From: CAG-488 sp051881315
GTDB taxonomy: Bacteria > Bacillota > Clostridia > Oscillospirales > Acutalibacteraceae
DNA length: 64,000 nt
Assembly: GCA_051881315.1 (NCBI GenBank)
Contig: JBJEPQ010000029.1
Span: forward strand, 1 to 64,000
Direction of reading: 5' to 3'
Numbering within the stretch: the stretch's first letter is position 1; every line of letters starts with the position of its first letter. The notes under the pieces were generated by a model. That model did no database searches, was not told the DNA's origin, and saw only the letters and a list, made by a program, of their open reading frames with translations. The translations under genes were made by a program, and so were the position numbers. Shown here one piece after another: positions 7,134-15,383 of this stretch.

Positions 7134-7472
7134 ATGAAAGTAATTGATTATGTTGCCTTGGGTCAAGAGATAAAAAAATGCAGAGAAAAAAAGCATATGA
7201 CTCAAGAAAAACTTGCGGAAAATGTTGGTCTGAGCTCGACTCATATCAGCAATATTGAAACAGCACACACAAAAGTAAGTTTAACATCCTTGGTTACTAT
7301 TGCAAATGAATTAGAAGTCTCCATAGACGAACTATTATCCAACAGTTTAAATTGCTATAAATCAAAAGAAGTTTGCGTAAACGGAAATAATTACAGTCAA
7401 GAAGAGATTGGAATAATGAATGAAGTAATGTATGCGTTAAGATCATCTTTGAGAAAATATAAAAACAGTTAA
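7134..7472 (+). CDS. XRE-family HTH transcriptional regulator
   Basis: This 112-residue protein has a Cro/C1-type HTH at about residues 9-65 (LGQEIKKCREKKHMTQEKLA, GLSSTHISNIETAHTKVSLT, VSIDELL). The last 40 residues are not a recognised domain and include YSQEEIGIMNEVMYALRSSL, a helix likely used for dimerisation. GGGAGG is placed 8 nt before the ATG. It stands between the two copies of the promoter module, so autoregulation and control of the downstream 44-kb locus are the natural hypothesis. No metabolite-binding part is evident. Confidence 0.9.
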   Translation: MKVIDYVALGQEIKKCREKKHMTQEKLAENVGLSSTHISNIETAHTKVSLTSLVTIANELEVSIDELLSNSLNCYKSKEVCVNGNNYSQEEIGIMNEVMYALRSSLRKYKNS

Positions 7473-7570
7473 TCTTGGCTGATTTATAATTTTTATAATT
7501 ATAAATCAGCTGTTAAATTAAAGGAAATAAGTGTTTTTAATTTCAAACAAATATTAACAAAGTATTACAT

Positions 7571-7633
7571 AACCTTTTAAACAGTTAAAAACTATTTAAA
7601 GGGCTTGTGGACTATTGTTTTTGCAAATATTAA
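7571..7633 (+). promoter_or_regulatory. Promoter module 2 (operator-like repeat plus -35/-10), upstream of the kinase-pilus operon
   Basis: The AACC element starts at 7571, TTGTGG is at 7605-7610 and TATTAA at 7628-7633. The distance from AACC to the -35 is 34 nt and the -35/-10 gap 17 nt, both exactly as in module 1. The 21-nt upstream element matches module 1 at 18 positions. It would drive the kinase gene at 7708 and probably the long run of genes behind it. Confidence 0.65.
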
Positions 7634-7666
7634 AATATTATAAATAAAAATGGGTGTTTTTATGAA

Positions 7667-7686
7667 TTTTTGTCGAATTATCAATA
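7667..7686 (+). promoter_or_regulatory. Repeated 20-bp motif containing a Spo0A-box-like TGTCGAA (copy 2)
   Basis: TTTTTGTCGAATTATCAATA differs from copy 1 by one base. TGTCGAA is at 7671-7677, between the predicted transcript start and the AGGAGA ribosome site of the kinase gene. Confidence 0.4.
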
Positions 7687-7707
7687 TTTAGGAGAATGTG
7701 AACCGCT

Positions 7708-9474
7708 ATGAGAATTGAAGAAGTTTGGCCCGAATGGCACGAAAGCGAACTTTTAGGCGAGGGATCATTCGGAAAAGTTTTTAAGGCCACAAGAGAGGAA
7801 TTCGGAGAGACATTTTACTCTGCAATTAAGGTTTTAAGTGTTCCAAAAAGCTCACAGGATATCCGTCAAGAGAGAGCACAGGGAATGTCTGATCTTGAAA
7901 TACATGCGTATTTTCAAAGCGTAGTACAGGACTTGGTTAATGAAATCGTGTTGATGGAAAACCTTAAGGGCGCCAGCAATATAGTTTCGATTGACGATTA
8001 TCGGATTATTGAGAGAGAGAACGAGATAGGTTGGGATATTTTTATCCGTATGGAGCTGCTGACTCCTTTTGATGAGGTTATAAACAGCCCTGATTTTTCG
8101 GTTGCAGAGATTTTAAAAATGGGAATTGATATCTGCTCTGCTCTTGAAGTTTGCGAATACAATAATATTGTTCATCGTGATATAAAACCTGACAATATTT
8201 TTATTTCAAAGTACGGAGAGTATAAACTCGGAGATTTCGGCATCTCAAGACAGCTTGATAAAACTCAGGCAAATATGTCAAGAAAAGGAACGTTAAATTT
8301 TATGGCTCCCGAAGTATATAAGGGAGAATCATACGGTTCAAGCGTCGATACATATTCATTGGGTCTTGTGATGTATAAACTGTTAAACAAGAACCGTCTG
8401 CCGTTCATCGAGTCCGATAAACAGAATCTGAAATATAATGAGCGACAGGAAGCGTTTGAAAGAAGAATACGCGGAGAAAAGCTGCCGTTAATTTCGGGTG
8501 TCAGCAATAGTATAAACTATATTTTACAAAAAGCGTGTGCTTTCAATCCGGATGAACGGTATTATTCAGCATCGGAATTAAAAAACGATCTTGCAGAAGA
8601 ATTGAATAATGTAGTTTATTACGGAATTGATGAAATGACGATAAACGGGCAGGAGTATTATACCGACAGTCATTCACCGTATGAAAGCACAACCAATGAT
8701 ATGACGAGTCAGGGACAGGTTATTTATGACGGTAACGGCATGGAAGATACGGCTTACAGTATGTCCGGTGAAAGTGCTTATGGAAACTACTATGCTAATA
8801 ATGAAGCGAGCCGTGCGAAAAAGAAAAATATTCCGAAAACAAGTAAAGTATGCAGATATGCCGCTTTTCTGGTTGCAGCGTTTATGCTGATATACGGTTT
8901 TATTGTTGACGGGTTAAAAGAGATTGACTTTTATTCATGTTTGGCAATGTCAATGATGATTTTGACAGCCGGGAAAAACAGAAAAGCAATGGGCATTTAT
9001 ATGGTGGGATTTGCAATATGCCACAACATAGAAGATGTTCTATCTTCGTGGGAACTTTGGGGCTCAGATGGCGAAACACTTCTTGTGGGAGATATAAGAA
9101 TAGTGGTTAATATTGTTTCGCTCATATGTCTTTTACTTTGTTTCTTTGGCGGACTCTCTATGATATTGCAAAAGGAAGCTCGTTTGGGCGGAGTTCTATG
9201 TCTTTACAGCGGCCTTATCAAAATGGTTTTATGTTTTTGCTTTAAGAAATTATTCTTTTTAGATAGGTATATTTTCTTTGACAGGGATTATCAATGGATT
9301 ATTTATGACAGTTTCGGATGGATCATTTTAGCTACAGTTGTAGTTTTTTTGTGGTCATACGGTTATGACAGTCAGTCGGTGAATGATACAAAATATAAAA
9401 AAATAAATTATGTATTTTGTTATGTTATGGGAGTAGTGGGCGTTATTGCTGATGCATTAGCGGTGATTTGGTGA
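7708..9474 (+). CDS. Membrane-anchored Ser/Thr protein kinase
   Basis: This 588-residue protein has a Hanks-type kinase domain at about 10-300. The Gly loop is GEGSFGKV (17-24), the ATP lysine K41, the catalytic loop HRDIKPDN (156-163), the metal-binding DFG 176-178 and APE 200-202, so it should be active. A linker rich in Ser, Tyr and Asn (about 310-380) follows, then several hydrophobic segments (about 385-585) such as YAAFLVAAFMLIYGFIV, giving a polytopic C-terminal membrane domain instead of the PASTA repeats of PknB/PrkC. It would phosphorylate Thr/Ser in the pilus/secretion apparatus. It overlaps the following PP2C gene, a classic kinase-phosphatase pair. The signal sensed is unknown. 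Confidence 0.93.
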   Translation: MRIEEVWPEWHESELLGEGSFGKVFKATREEFGETFYSAIKVLSVPKSSQDIRQERAQGMSDLEIHAYFQSVVQDLVNEIVLMENLKGASNIVSIDDYRIIERENEIGWDIFIRMELLTPFDEVINSPDFSVAEILKMGIDICSALEVCEYNNIVHRDIKPDNIFISKYGEYKLGDFGISRQLDKTQANMSRKGTLNFMAPEVYKGESYGSSVDTYSLGLVMYKLLNKNRLPFIESDKQNLKYNERQEAFERRIRGEKLPLISGVSNSINYILQKACAFNPDERYYSASELKNDLAEELNNVVYYGIDEMTINGQEYYTDSHSPYESTTNDMTSQGQVIYDGNGMEDTAYSMSGESAYGNYYANNEASRAKKKNIPKTSKVCRYAAFLVAAFMLIYGFIVDGLKEIDFYSCLAMSMMILTAGKNRKAMGIYMVGFAICHNIEDVLSSWELWGSDGETLLVGDIRIVVNIVSLICLLLCFFGGLSMILQKEARLGGVLCLYSGLIKMVLCFCFKKLFFLDRYIFFDRDYQWIIYDSFGWIILATVVVFLWSYGYDSQSVNDTKYKKINYVFCYVMGVVGVIADALAVIW

Positions 9475-10256
9475 TGAAAATGGAGAAAGAACGGATTTTA
9501 GATGCGTCATGTGTCTCATATATCGGCGCAGGACGTGCATATAACGAAGATAATTTTTATTTTAACAAGAAACGTCTTATTAAGGACAATAAAGGAATGA
9601 CAGCGGCGGTCAGTCAGCACATGGTTTTAAATAATCCGATAGGATATGCCGTATTTGACGGAATAGGCGGAGCCTCCTATGGAGAAGAAGCCTCCTATGC
9701 CGCCTCGGGAATTTTTGCAAAGAATATGAATAAGCTGGAGAATCTCATCGTTTCCGAAAAAGATTTTCTCAATGATCTTTGCAAACAAGCAAACGAGGAA
9801 ATAAATCGCACAGCTCGTAAAATGCAGGTGTCACAAATCGGAACAACAATGGTTTCGCTGCTTTTTTCGGGACAAGAGGTTTTCGTCTGCAATGTCGGAG
9901 ACAGCAAAGCCTTTCTGATAAGAAACAATAAGATCATTCAAATTTCGAAGGATCATACCGATGAAAGCTTTTTGAATTCTATCGGAATTAACAAAAAACC
10001 GTCTCTGCTTCAATATCTGGGTATCTCAAATGAAGACGGAAGTCTTGATCCTTTCATATCGAAGGGCAAGGTAAATCAAGGAGATGCCTTCATTCTTTGC
10101 AGCGACGGAGTGACAGATGTTGTTGACGCAACGGAGCTTTTCAAAACCGTAAAGGACAGCGTTGACGCAGAATCGTCAGTACAAAATATAATTAACAAGG
10201 TTAAGCAGAAAAGCGGTCAGGATAACGCAACCGTAATTGTAGTAAAGGTATCGTAA
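9474..10256 (+). CDS. PP2C-family Ser/Thr protein phosphatase
   Basis: The conserved metal-binding and catalytic parts of PP2C phosphatases are present: RAYNEDNFYFN near residue 20, AVFDGIGGASYGEE near 60, CNVGDSKAFLI near 145, ILCSDGVTDVV near 210 and SGQDNATVIVV at the end. The length (260) is typical for the soluble bacterial type. I take the ATG at 9474, whose A is also the last base of the kinase stop; an in-frame ATG at 9483 is an alternative. It probably removes phosphates placed by the upstream kinase. Three PP2C genes occur in this locus; this one is the most divergent. Confidence 0.9.
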   Translation: MKMEKERILDASCVSYIGAGRAYNEDNFYFNKKRLIKDNKGMTAAVSQHMVLNNPIGYAVFDGIGGASYGEEASYAASGIFAKNMNKLENLIVSEKDFLNDLCKQANEEINRTARKMQVSQIGTTMVSLLFSGQEVFVCNVGDSKAFLIRNNKIIQISKDHTDESFLNSIGINKKPSLLQYLGISNEDGSLDPFISKGKVNQGDAFILCSDGVTDVVDATELFKTVKDSVDAESSVQNIINKVKQKSGQDNATVIVVKVS

Positions 10257-10259
10257 AGG

Positions 10260-11501
10260 GTGATTGTTTTGAATTCGGAAGAGCTGATTACAAAAATCAA
10301 AAGAATAGTTACCGATGTATTGCCTTTAAGCAAATTGAGCGATGAAGAGTTGAGCGATGAAATTGAACAGATAGTCGAGGAACAGACAAGAGGTCAATAT
10401 TTCCCGATTCAGGAAAAGGTTCAGATTGCACAGCAGGTTTACAGCTCAATCAGAGGATTCGGCGTTTTGGATTCGATTATCAGCGATGATAACATTACCG
10501 AAGTAATGATAAACGGTCCCGACAATATTTTTATTGAGAAGGACGGAAAGTTACGGAAAATAAACGAGAAGTTTGAAAACCAAAAAAGACTTGAGGATGT
10601 CATACAGCGAATTGTCGGAATGGCGGGACGTGAGGTTAACCAGTCAAACCCTATATGCGACACAAGATTACCCGACGGTTCGCGAGTTAACGTTGTTCTT
10701 CCGCCGATTGCTTTGTGCGGACCGACAATGACAATTCGAAAGTTTTCAAAAACACCGATGACGATAGGAAAACTGATTCAGTACGGTTCAATTACAGAAG
10801 AAATTGCACAGAAACTGGAAATTCTTGTTAAGGCAAAATACAACATTTTCATAAGCGGCGGTACCGGTTCAGGTAAAACAACTTTCTTGAACGCTTTGTC
10901 CAATTATATTCCCAAGGATGAACGTGTTATAACAATTGAGGACTCGGCAGAGCTTCAAATAACCGGAATAAAAAACCTTGTAAGTATGGAAACAAGAAAC
11001 TCTAATGCTTCCGGCGTCGGAGAAATTACCATCAAGGATCTTATCAAAACTTCCTTGAGAATGAGACCCGAAAGAATCATCGTCGGTGAGGTCAGAGGCG
11101 AAGAAGCGTTGGATATGCTTCAAGCGATGAATACCGGACATGACGGTTCGCTGTCAACAGGACATGCCAACTCAACCGAGGATATGCTGAGCAGATTAGA
11201 AACCATGGTTTTACAGGGTTCTGATGGACTTCCGTTGCCGGCAATACGTCAGCAAATCGCTTCTGCGCTGGACGTAATAGTTCATTTATCCCGTTTAAGA
11301 GATAAAACACGTAAAACCATCGAAATCACAGAGGTTGTCGGTTATGAGGACGGAAAAATAAAGCTTAATCCGCTTTATGTGTTTGAAGAAGATGAGAATA
11401 CAACACTCGAAAAAGTATCGGGATCTTTAAAAAGGACAGGCAATCCCCTTATAAATGATTTTAAATTAAAAGTATCAGGATACGGTGACAATATTATATA
11501 A
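10260..11501 (+). CDS. tadA: TadA/CpaF-type pilus assembly ATPase
   Basis: This is a 413-residue secretion ATPase of the VirB11/CpaF class. It has an N-terminal domain with the ITEVMINGPDNIFIEKDG segment, Walker A GGTGSGKTT (about 200-208), an Asp-box ITIEDSAELQI, Walker B-like RPERIIVGEVRGEEAL and the His-box TGHDGSLSTGHANS. It would power polymerisation of the Flp pilin encoded at 14396. The GTG at 10260 is the longest start, while TTG at 10269 has better spacing from AAAGGG. It lies 4 bp after the PP2C gene, which suggests the phosphatase and the pilus motor are made together. Confidence 0.93.
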   Translation: MIVLNSEELITKIKRIVTDVLPLSKLSDEELSDEIEQIVEEQTRGQYFPIQEKVQIAQQVYSSIRGFGVLDSIISDDNITEVMINGPDNIFIEKDGKLRKINEKFENQKRLEDVIQRIVGMAGREVNQSNPICDTRLPDGSRVNVVLPPIALCGPTMTIRKFSKTPMTIGKLIQYGSITEEIAQKLEILVKAKYNIFISGGTGSGKTTFLNALSNYIPKDERVITIEDSAELQITGIKNLVSMETRNSNASGVGEITIKDLIKTSLRMRPERIIVGEVRGEEALDMLQAMNTGHDGSLSTGHANSTEDMLSRLETMVLQGSDGLPLPAIRQQIASALDVIVHLSRLRDKTRKTIEITEVVGYEDGKIKLNPLYVFEEDENTTLEKVSGSLKRTGNPLINDFKLKVSGYGDNII

Positions 11502-11528
11502 ACAAAATGTCAGGGAGGCAACACGGCG

Positions 11529-12581
11529 ATGAAAGTCAGAGTGGCTATATTAGAAAACGACTCAAATTATTTACAAAGAGTTGTATCTATTTTTAACAAC
11601 AAGTTTGGCAATGAACTTGAAATATATTCTTTTACAGATATAAATTCTGCAATGAACTGTCTTGATGAGAAAAAAATAGATGTATTTTTGGCAAATGATT
11701 TTTTTGACATTGATTTTTCGCTCGTTCCCAAAAAATGTGGGTTTGCCTATCTTGTGGAAAGTAACGACATTGATAAGTTTAACAACAAAAAAGCGATATG
11801 TAAATTTCAACGGGCTGAACTTATATATAAGCAGATACTCAGCATTTATTCAGAGCAGATTCCAAACATAATCGGCGTTGGAGACGGAAACAGCTCGATG
11901 AAAACGATAGTTTTTTCGTCCCCTTCGGGCGGTACAGGAACATCAACTCTTGCAGCAGCCTGTGCAATTAACTTTGCCGGCAAAGGATATCGAGTGCTTT
12001 ATCTAAATTTAGAAAAATACGGAGAATCGGATTCGTTCTTTTATTGCGACGGACAGTTTGATTTCGGCGATGTAATTTATGCAATTAAAAGTAATAAATC
12101 AAATAAAAAAATTAAGCTGCAAAGTACAGTAAAACAAGATGCCTGCGGAGTATATTTTTATTCCTCTGTTAAAGTTGCCTTGGATATGCTGGAATTTGAT
12201 ACAGCAGATTACATAACACTGCAAACTGAATTGAAGAAGCTCGGAGAATATGATTATGTGATTATCGACATGGACTTCCCAAAGAGAAAAAAAGACTTTT
12301 CTTTTTTTGAAAATTGCAGTTCTGTTGTTCTTGTATCTGACGGAAGCCAGACCTCTTTGATAAAGACTATAAGAACATTAAAGTCTGTGCAGATAATTGA
12401 TTCATTTTCCGAATATTCCATACAACCGAGATTTGTAATGATAAAGAATAAAACTCTCGGCCGAGCGGAAGATCCTGAAGACATAAGAGTTATTGGCGAA
12501 ATCCCGATGTATGAAGACTGTGCGCCGGCACAGATGGCAAAACAGCTTTCGCTTTCAAATGTATTTGACCAGTTGTTATAA
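11529..12581 (+). CDS. tadZ: TadZ/CpaE-like pilus localisation ATPase with degenerate P-loop
   Basis: This 350-residue protein has an N-terminal receiver-like domain (residues 1-110, MKVRVAILENDSNYLQRVVS) and a MinD/ParA-type domain (about 120-350). The deviant Walker A reads SPSGGTGTST (about 132-141), so both lysines of the usual KGGxGKT form are replaced. Atypical P-loops are known in TadZ. Family members mark the pole or site where the Tad machine assembles. Position between tadA and tadB supports the call. Nucleotide binding may be weak or absent. Confidence 0.82.
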   Translation: MKVRVAILENDSNYLQRVVSIFNNKFGNELEIYSFTDINSAMNCLDEKKIDVFLANDFFDIDFSLVPKKCGFAYLVESNDIDKFNNKKAICKFQRAELIYKQILSIYSEQIPNIIGVGDGNSSMKTIVFSSPSGGTGTSTLAAACAINFAGKGYRVLYLNLEKYGESDSFFYCDGQFDFGDVIYAIKSNKSNKKIKLQSTVKQDACGVYFYSSVKVALDMLEFDTADYITLQTELKKLGEYDYVIIDMDFPKRKKDFSFFENCSSVVLVSDGSQTSLIKTIRTLKSVQIIDSFSEYSIQPRFVMIKNKTLGRAEDPEDIRVIGEIPMYEDCAPAQMAKQLSLSNVFDQLL

Positions 12582-12594
12582 GAGGTGTTGAATA

Positions 12595-13452
12595 ATGAAA
12601 ATAAACAAAAAACAGAAAGTTGAAGAACCTCTCTATGTTGTTTCAAGCACAAATCAGCAGTTGCTGAACTATAAGGCGTATAAAATGGAACCAAATGAAA
12701 AAATGCTCTACTTTTTGGCGGCGTTTATTGTTGGAGCAGTTGTCGGTTTCATTTTCTACGGAGGAATCGGCAAGGATGAATTTGGACAGTCAACAGTATT
12801 GACATACATACTTAATGTTGTTGTTATGGTATTGGCAGGATTGACCACGGGAAAAGTTTTTTTGCCGATAAGAAAAGCACAAATAATTAAAAAAAGAAAA
12901 AAGGAACTTAGAACACAGTTTATTGCTCTGCTTGACTCGTTGTCCACATCAATCGCCGCCGGTCGAAATGTCCCTAATGCGTTCATTGCCGCAAGAGATG
13001 ACCTTCGTATTCAGTACCCGGAGGAAGCTTATATTATTCAGGAGGTCAACAACATTATCGGCGGTATTCGCAACAATATCAGTGTTGGCAGTATGCTGAT
13101 GGATTTTGGAGAAAGAAGCGGAATAAAGGACATTCAAACCTTTGGAAAAGTATTTGAAACAGCATATGATAAAGGCGCTAACTTGAAAGATGTTGTCAGA
13201 AACAGCAATGAAATTCTCAGCACAAAAATACAGATTGAAGAGGAAATTGAAACAAAAGTCGCATCAACAAAGAATGAACAAAACATTATGCTTATTATGC
13301 CGATAATTCTTGTTGGAATGATAAAGCTCAGCGGCGGAGATTTCGCAAATAATTTTACAACGGTAAAGGGAATTATAACAACAACAATTTCTATCGGTAT
13401 TTTTGTTGTTGCATACTTCGTCGGAAGAAAGATTTTGAATATCGAGGTGTAA
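12595..13452 (+). CDS. tadB: TadB-like inner membrane platform protein
   Basis: This 285-residue protein has two N-terminal hydrophobic segments (about 35-90), a cytoplasmic T2SSF-type domain (about 105-240, with SLSTSIAAGRNVPNAFIAAR) and C-terminal helices (IMLIMPIILVGMIKLSGG and after). With the next gene it forms the membrane platform on which TadA acts. The last residues of the domain follow the type II secretion F pattern. It is 3 bp from tadC, a pair normally found together. Confidence 0.88.
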   Translation: MKINKKQKVEEPLYVVSSTNQQLLNYKAYKMEPNEKMLYFLAAFIVGAVVGFIFYGGIGKDEFGQSTVLTYILNVVVMVLAGLTTGKVFLPIRKAQIIKKRKKELRTQFIALLDSLSTSIAAGRNVPNAFIAARDDLRIQYPEEAYIIQEVNNIIGGIRNNISVGSMLMDFGERSGIKDIQTFGKVFETAYDKGANLKDVVRNSNEILSTKIQIEEEIETKVASTKNEQNIMLIMPIILVGMIKLSGGDFANNFTTVKGIITTTISIGIFVVAYFVGRKILNIEV

Positions 13453-13454
13453 AA

Positions 13455-14345
13455 ATGACAACTGAAATTATTTTAGGACTCGTGTTCTTGGTGTTGTCCG
13501 TAATTGTCAGCACATCGTTTATCATTTTGCTTGTTTCATCAAGTGAGTTTGATGAATATCTTGAACCGCTTGATCCCAAGGATTTTGTCTTTATTGAAAT
13601 TTTCGGCGTGGGATTTAAAATTCTGAAAATTATTAAATTTGATTTTAAAACAGCGATGGCAAGGAAAACAAGGGATCATATTGTCTCACTATACGGAGAA
13701 AAATATGCGGATTATTATCTGCAAGTGTATTATGCTCAAAAAATCAGCTTGAGCTATTTTATATTTGCCGCAATTTCCGCAGTTGCCGCAATGATGGACG
13801 GAACGAACCGTATTCTGTTTTTTGTTATGGGAATAGTTGTTTTTGCTGTTGTTTATTATTTTTATTCCCAGGCAACTGAGAGAAAGATCAAAACAAGAAG
13901 TGAACAATTTGCATTGGAGTTTCCCAATGCTGTTTCCACTATCGCATTGCTTGTTAATTCCGGTATGATACTTCGAGATGCGTGGAAGGAAGTTGCATTT
14001 TCCGGAGAAAGCCTGCTTTCTTATGAAATGAGAAAAGTAAACGAAGATATCGCAAACGGTATTTCTGAGGCTGACGCGCTTTATGGGTTTGCAAATCGGT
14101 GCAGCACCCCTGAAATAAAGAAATTTACTTCAATTATAGTTCAGGGTCTTGAAAAAGGAAGCAAAGATTTGGCGGATGCTCTTCAAAACCAAAACAATGA
14201 GCTTTGGGAGTCGAAAAAGCAGAGAACTCTTAAAAAGGGAGAGCTTGCTTCAGGTAAACTGCTTATTCCGCTTATTATAATGTTTATGGGAGTTTTGATA
14301 CTGATTATGGTTCCGATTATGTCAAATCTCAACCTGGATATTTAA
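13455..14345 (+). CDS. tadC: TadC-like inner membrane platform protein
   Basis: This 296-residue protein has an N-terminal membrane helix, a pair of helices at about 95-135 and a T2SSF domain at about 150-280 (FPNAVSTIALLVNSGMILRD), ending in a hydrophobic helix (LIPLIIMFMGVLILIMVPIM). It is the partner of TadB in the pilus platform. GAGGTG precedes the ATG and overlaps the end of tadB. Confidence 0.88.
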   Translation: MTTEIILGLVFLVLSVIVSTSFIILLVSSSEFDEYLEPLDPKDFVFIEIFGVGFKILKIIKFDFKTAMARKTRDHIVSLYGEKYADYYLQVYYAQKISLSYFIFAAISAVAAMMDGTNRILFFVMGIVVFAVVYYFYSQATERKIKTRSEQFALEFPNAVSTIALLVNSGMILRDAWKEVAFSGESLLSYEMRKVNEDIANGISEADALYGFANRCSTPEIKKFTSIIVQGLEKGSKDLADALQNQNNELWESKKQRTLKKGELASGKLLIPLIIMFMGVLILIMVPIMSNLNLDI

Positions 14346-14395
14346 GCGTTCAAGAATATCTTAATAAAGAATCTTTGAAAGAGGAGGTGTAATAC

Positions 14396-14611
14396 ATGTC
14401 GGATTTACTTTTTAAGATTTATTTTATGGGATGCAACGCAAAGAACAAGGCGATAGATTTATTCAAAAAAGAGAACGGTGAAACGAACATAATTGCTATT
14501 GTTCTTCTTATTGTCATTGTTATTGCGCTTGCAGTTATTTTCAGAGATTCAATTACCGCTCTTGTGCAGAGACTTTTAAACAAGGTAACAACGAATGCCG
14601 ATGGCGTATAA
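14396..14611 (+). CDS. flp: Flp-type IVb pilin
   Basis: The 71-residue protein has a short basic leader, then ENGETNIIAIVLLIVIVIAL, a long hydrophobic helix typical of Flp1-like pilins. Cleavage would be near the Gly-Glu/Glu-Thr of GETN by the prepilin peptidase encoded at 14687, although this is not the textbook G/xxxxEY site. It is the only small pilin in the locus and should be the main filament subunit. A stable hairpin follows at 14632. Confidence 0.85.
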   Translation: MSDLLFKIYFMGCNAKNKAIDLFKKENGETNIIAIVLLIVIVIALAVIFRDSITALVQRLLNKVTTNADGV

Positions 14612-14631
14612 GAAAGGTAAATAACTGTGCT

Positions 14632-14657
14632 CTCCCACCGTGTAAAAGCGGTGGGAG
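14632..14657 (+). other. Stable hairpin behind the pilin gene
   Basis: Arms CTCCCACCG and CGGTGGGAG pair perfectly (9 bp, GC-rich) around an 8-nt loop. There is no T-tract behind it, so full termination is unlikely. It may stabilise the pilin end of the message or reduce readthrough into tadV. Similar hairpins stand behind the WXG100 genes (31081, 34040). Confidence 0.7.
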
Positions 14658-14686
14658 GGGGATCCCATAAAAGCGGAGGATTATGA

Positions 14687-15367
14687 ATGAAATACGCTGT
14701 TTTTTTCTTGGTTAGCGTACTTACAATCATTTGTGAGTTTTTATATTGCTCATATATGGGCGTTTTCAGATCGAAAATAAAAATTAAAGAAAATTCTAAA
14801 TATAAAAGCACGGAAACACTCCCATATAAAGGAGTGCCATTGGTTTTGATAATAATCGTTTGTGCGGCTGTCTCGTTTGCCGTACAGATGTCGCTATATA
14901 GTAACACATCTACTGTTAATTACATCAAGCTGTACGGTTTGTTTGTGACGGTGCTTGCTGCTGCGTTGGTTGACAGCAAAAAGAAGATTATACCGAATTT
15001 TCTCATTCTGTTCGGGTTGGTCTTTCGTGCAGCGGTTTATGTGTATGAATTCTTTACACTTGACAGTATGAAAGATGTTATAAAAAATGATTTGATCGGC
15101 TTAGCGATTGGTTTCGGAGTACTTGCGGTTGTTTCGATTGTTACAAAGCAGAGTGTTGGATTCGGTGACGCAAAGCTTTTTGGCATAATCGGTATAACAG
15201 GAGGATCAATGTGTACTTACAGTACCTTGTTCATTTCCCTGGTAGTGTCTGCGGTTATCTCTGTTGTACTTTTAATTTCACACAAAAGGGATCGAAAAGG
15301 CACCTTTCCTTTCGGACCGTGCATAGCGTTGGGATATGTTGCCACAATTTTTTTAACAAGTTTCTGA
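14687..15367 (+). CDS. tadV: Prepilin peptidase (TadV/CpaA, A24 family)
   Basis: This 226-residue polytopic protein has the two catalytic Asp motifs of A24 peptidases: ALVDSKKKIIPN (Asp near residue 95) and the GxGD motif in VGFGDAKLFG (Asp near 161). Six to seven hydrophobic segments surround them. It lacks the N-terminal methylase domain, as expected for the Tad type. It should cleave the Flp pilin and probably the TadE-like pseudopilins at 16807 and 20881. A GGAGG site precedes the ATG. Confidence 0.9.
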   Translation: MKYAVFFLVSVLTIICEFLYCSYMGVFRSKIKIKENSKYKSTETLPYKGVPLVLIIIVCAAVSFAVQMSLYSNTSTVNYIKLYGLFVTVLAAALVDSKKKIIPNFLILFGLVFRAAVYVYEFFTLDSMKDVIKNDLIGLAIGFGVLAVVSIVTKQSVGFGDAKLFGIIGITGGSMCTYSTLFISLVVSAVISVVLLISHKRDRKGTFPFGPCIALGYVATIFLTSF

Positions 15368-15383
15368 CAAAGGAGAGACGGAT

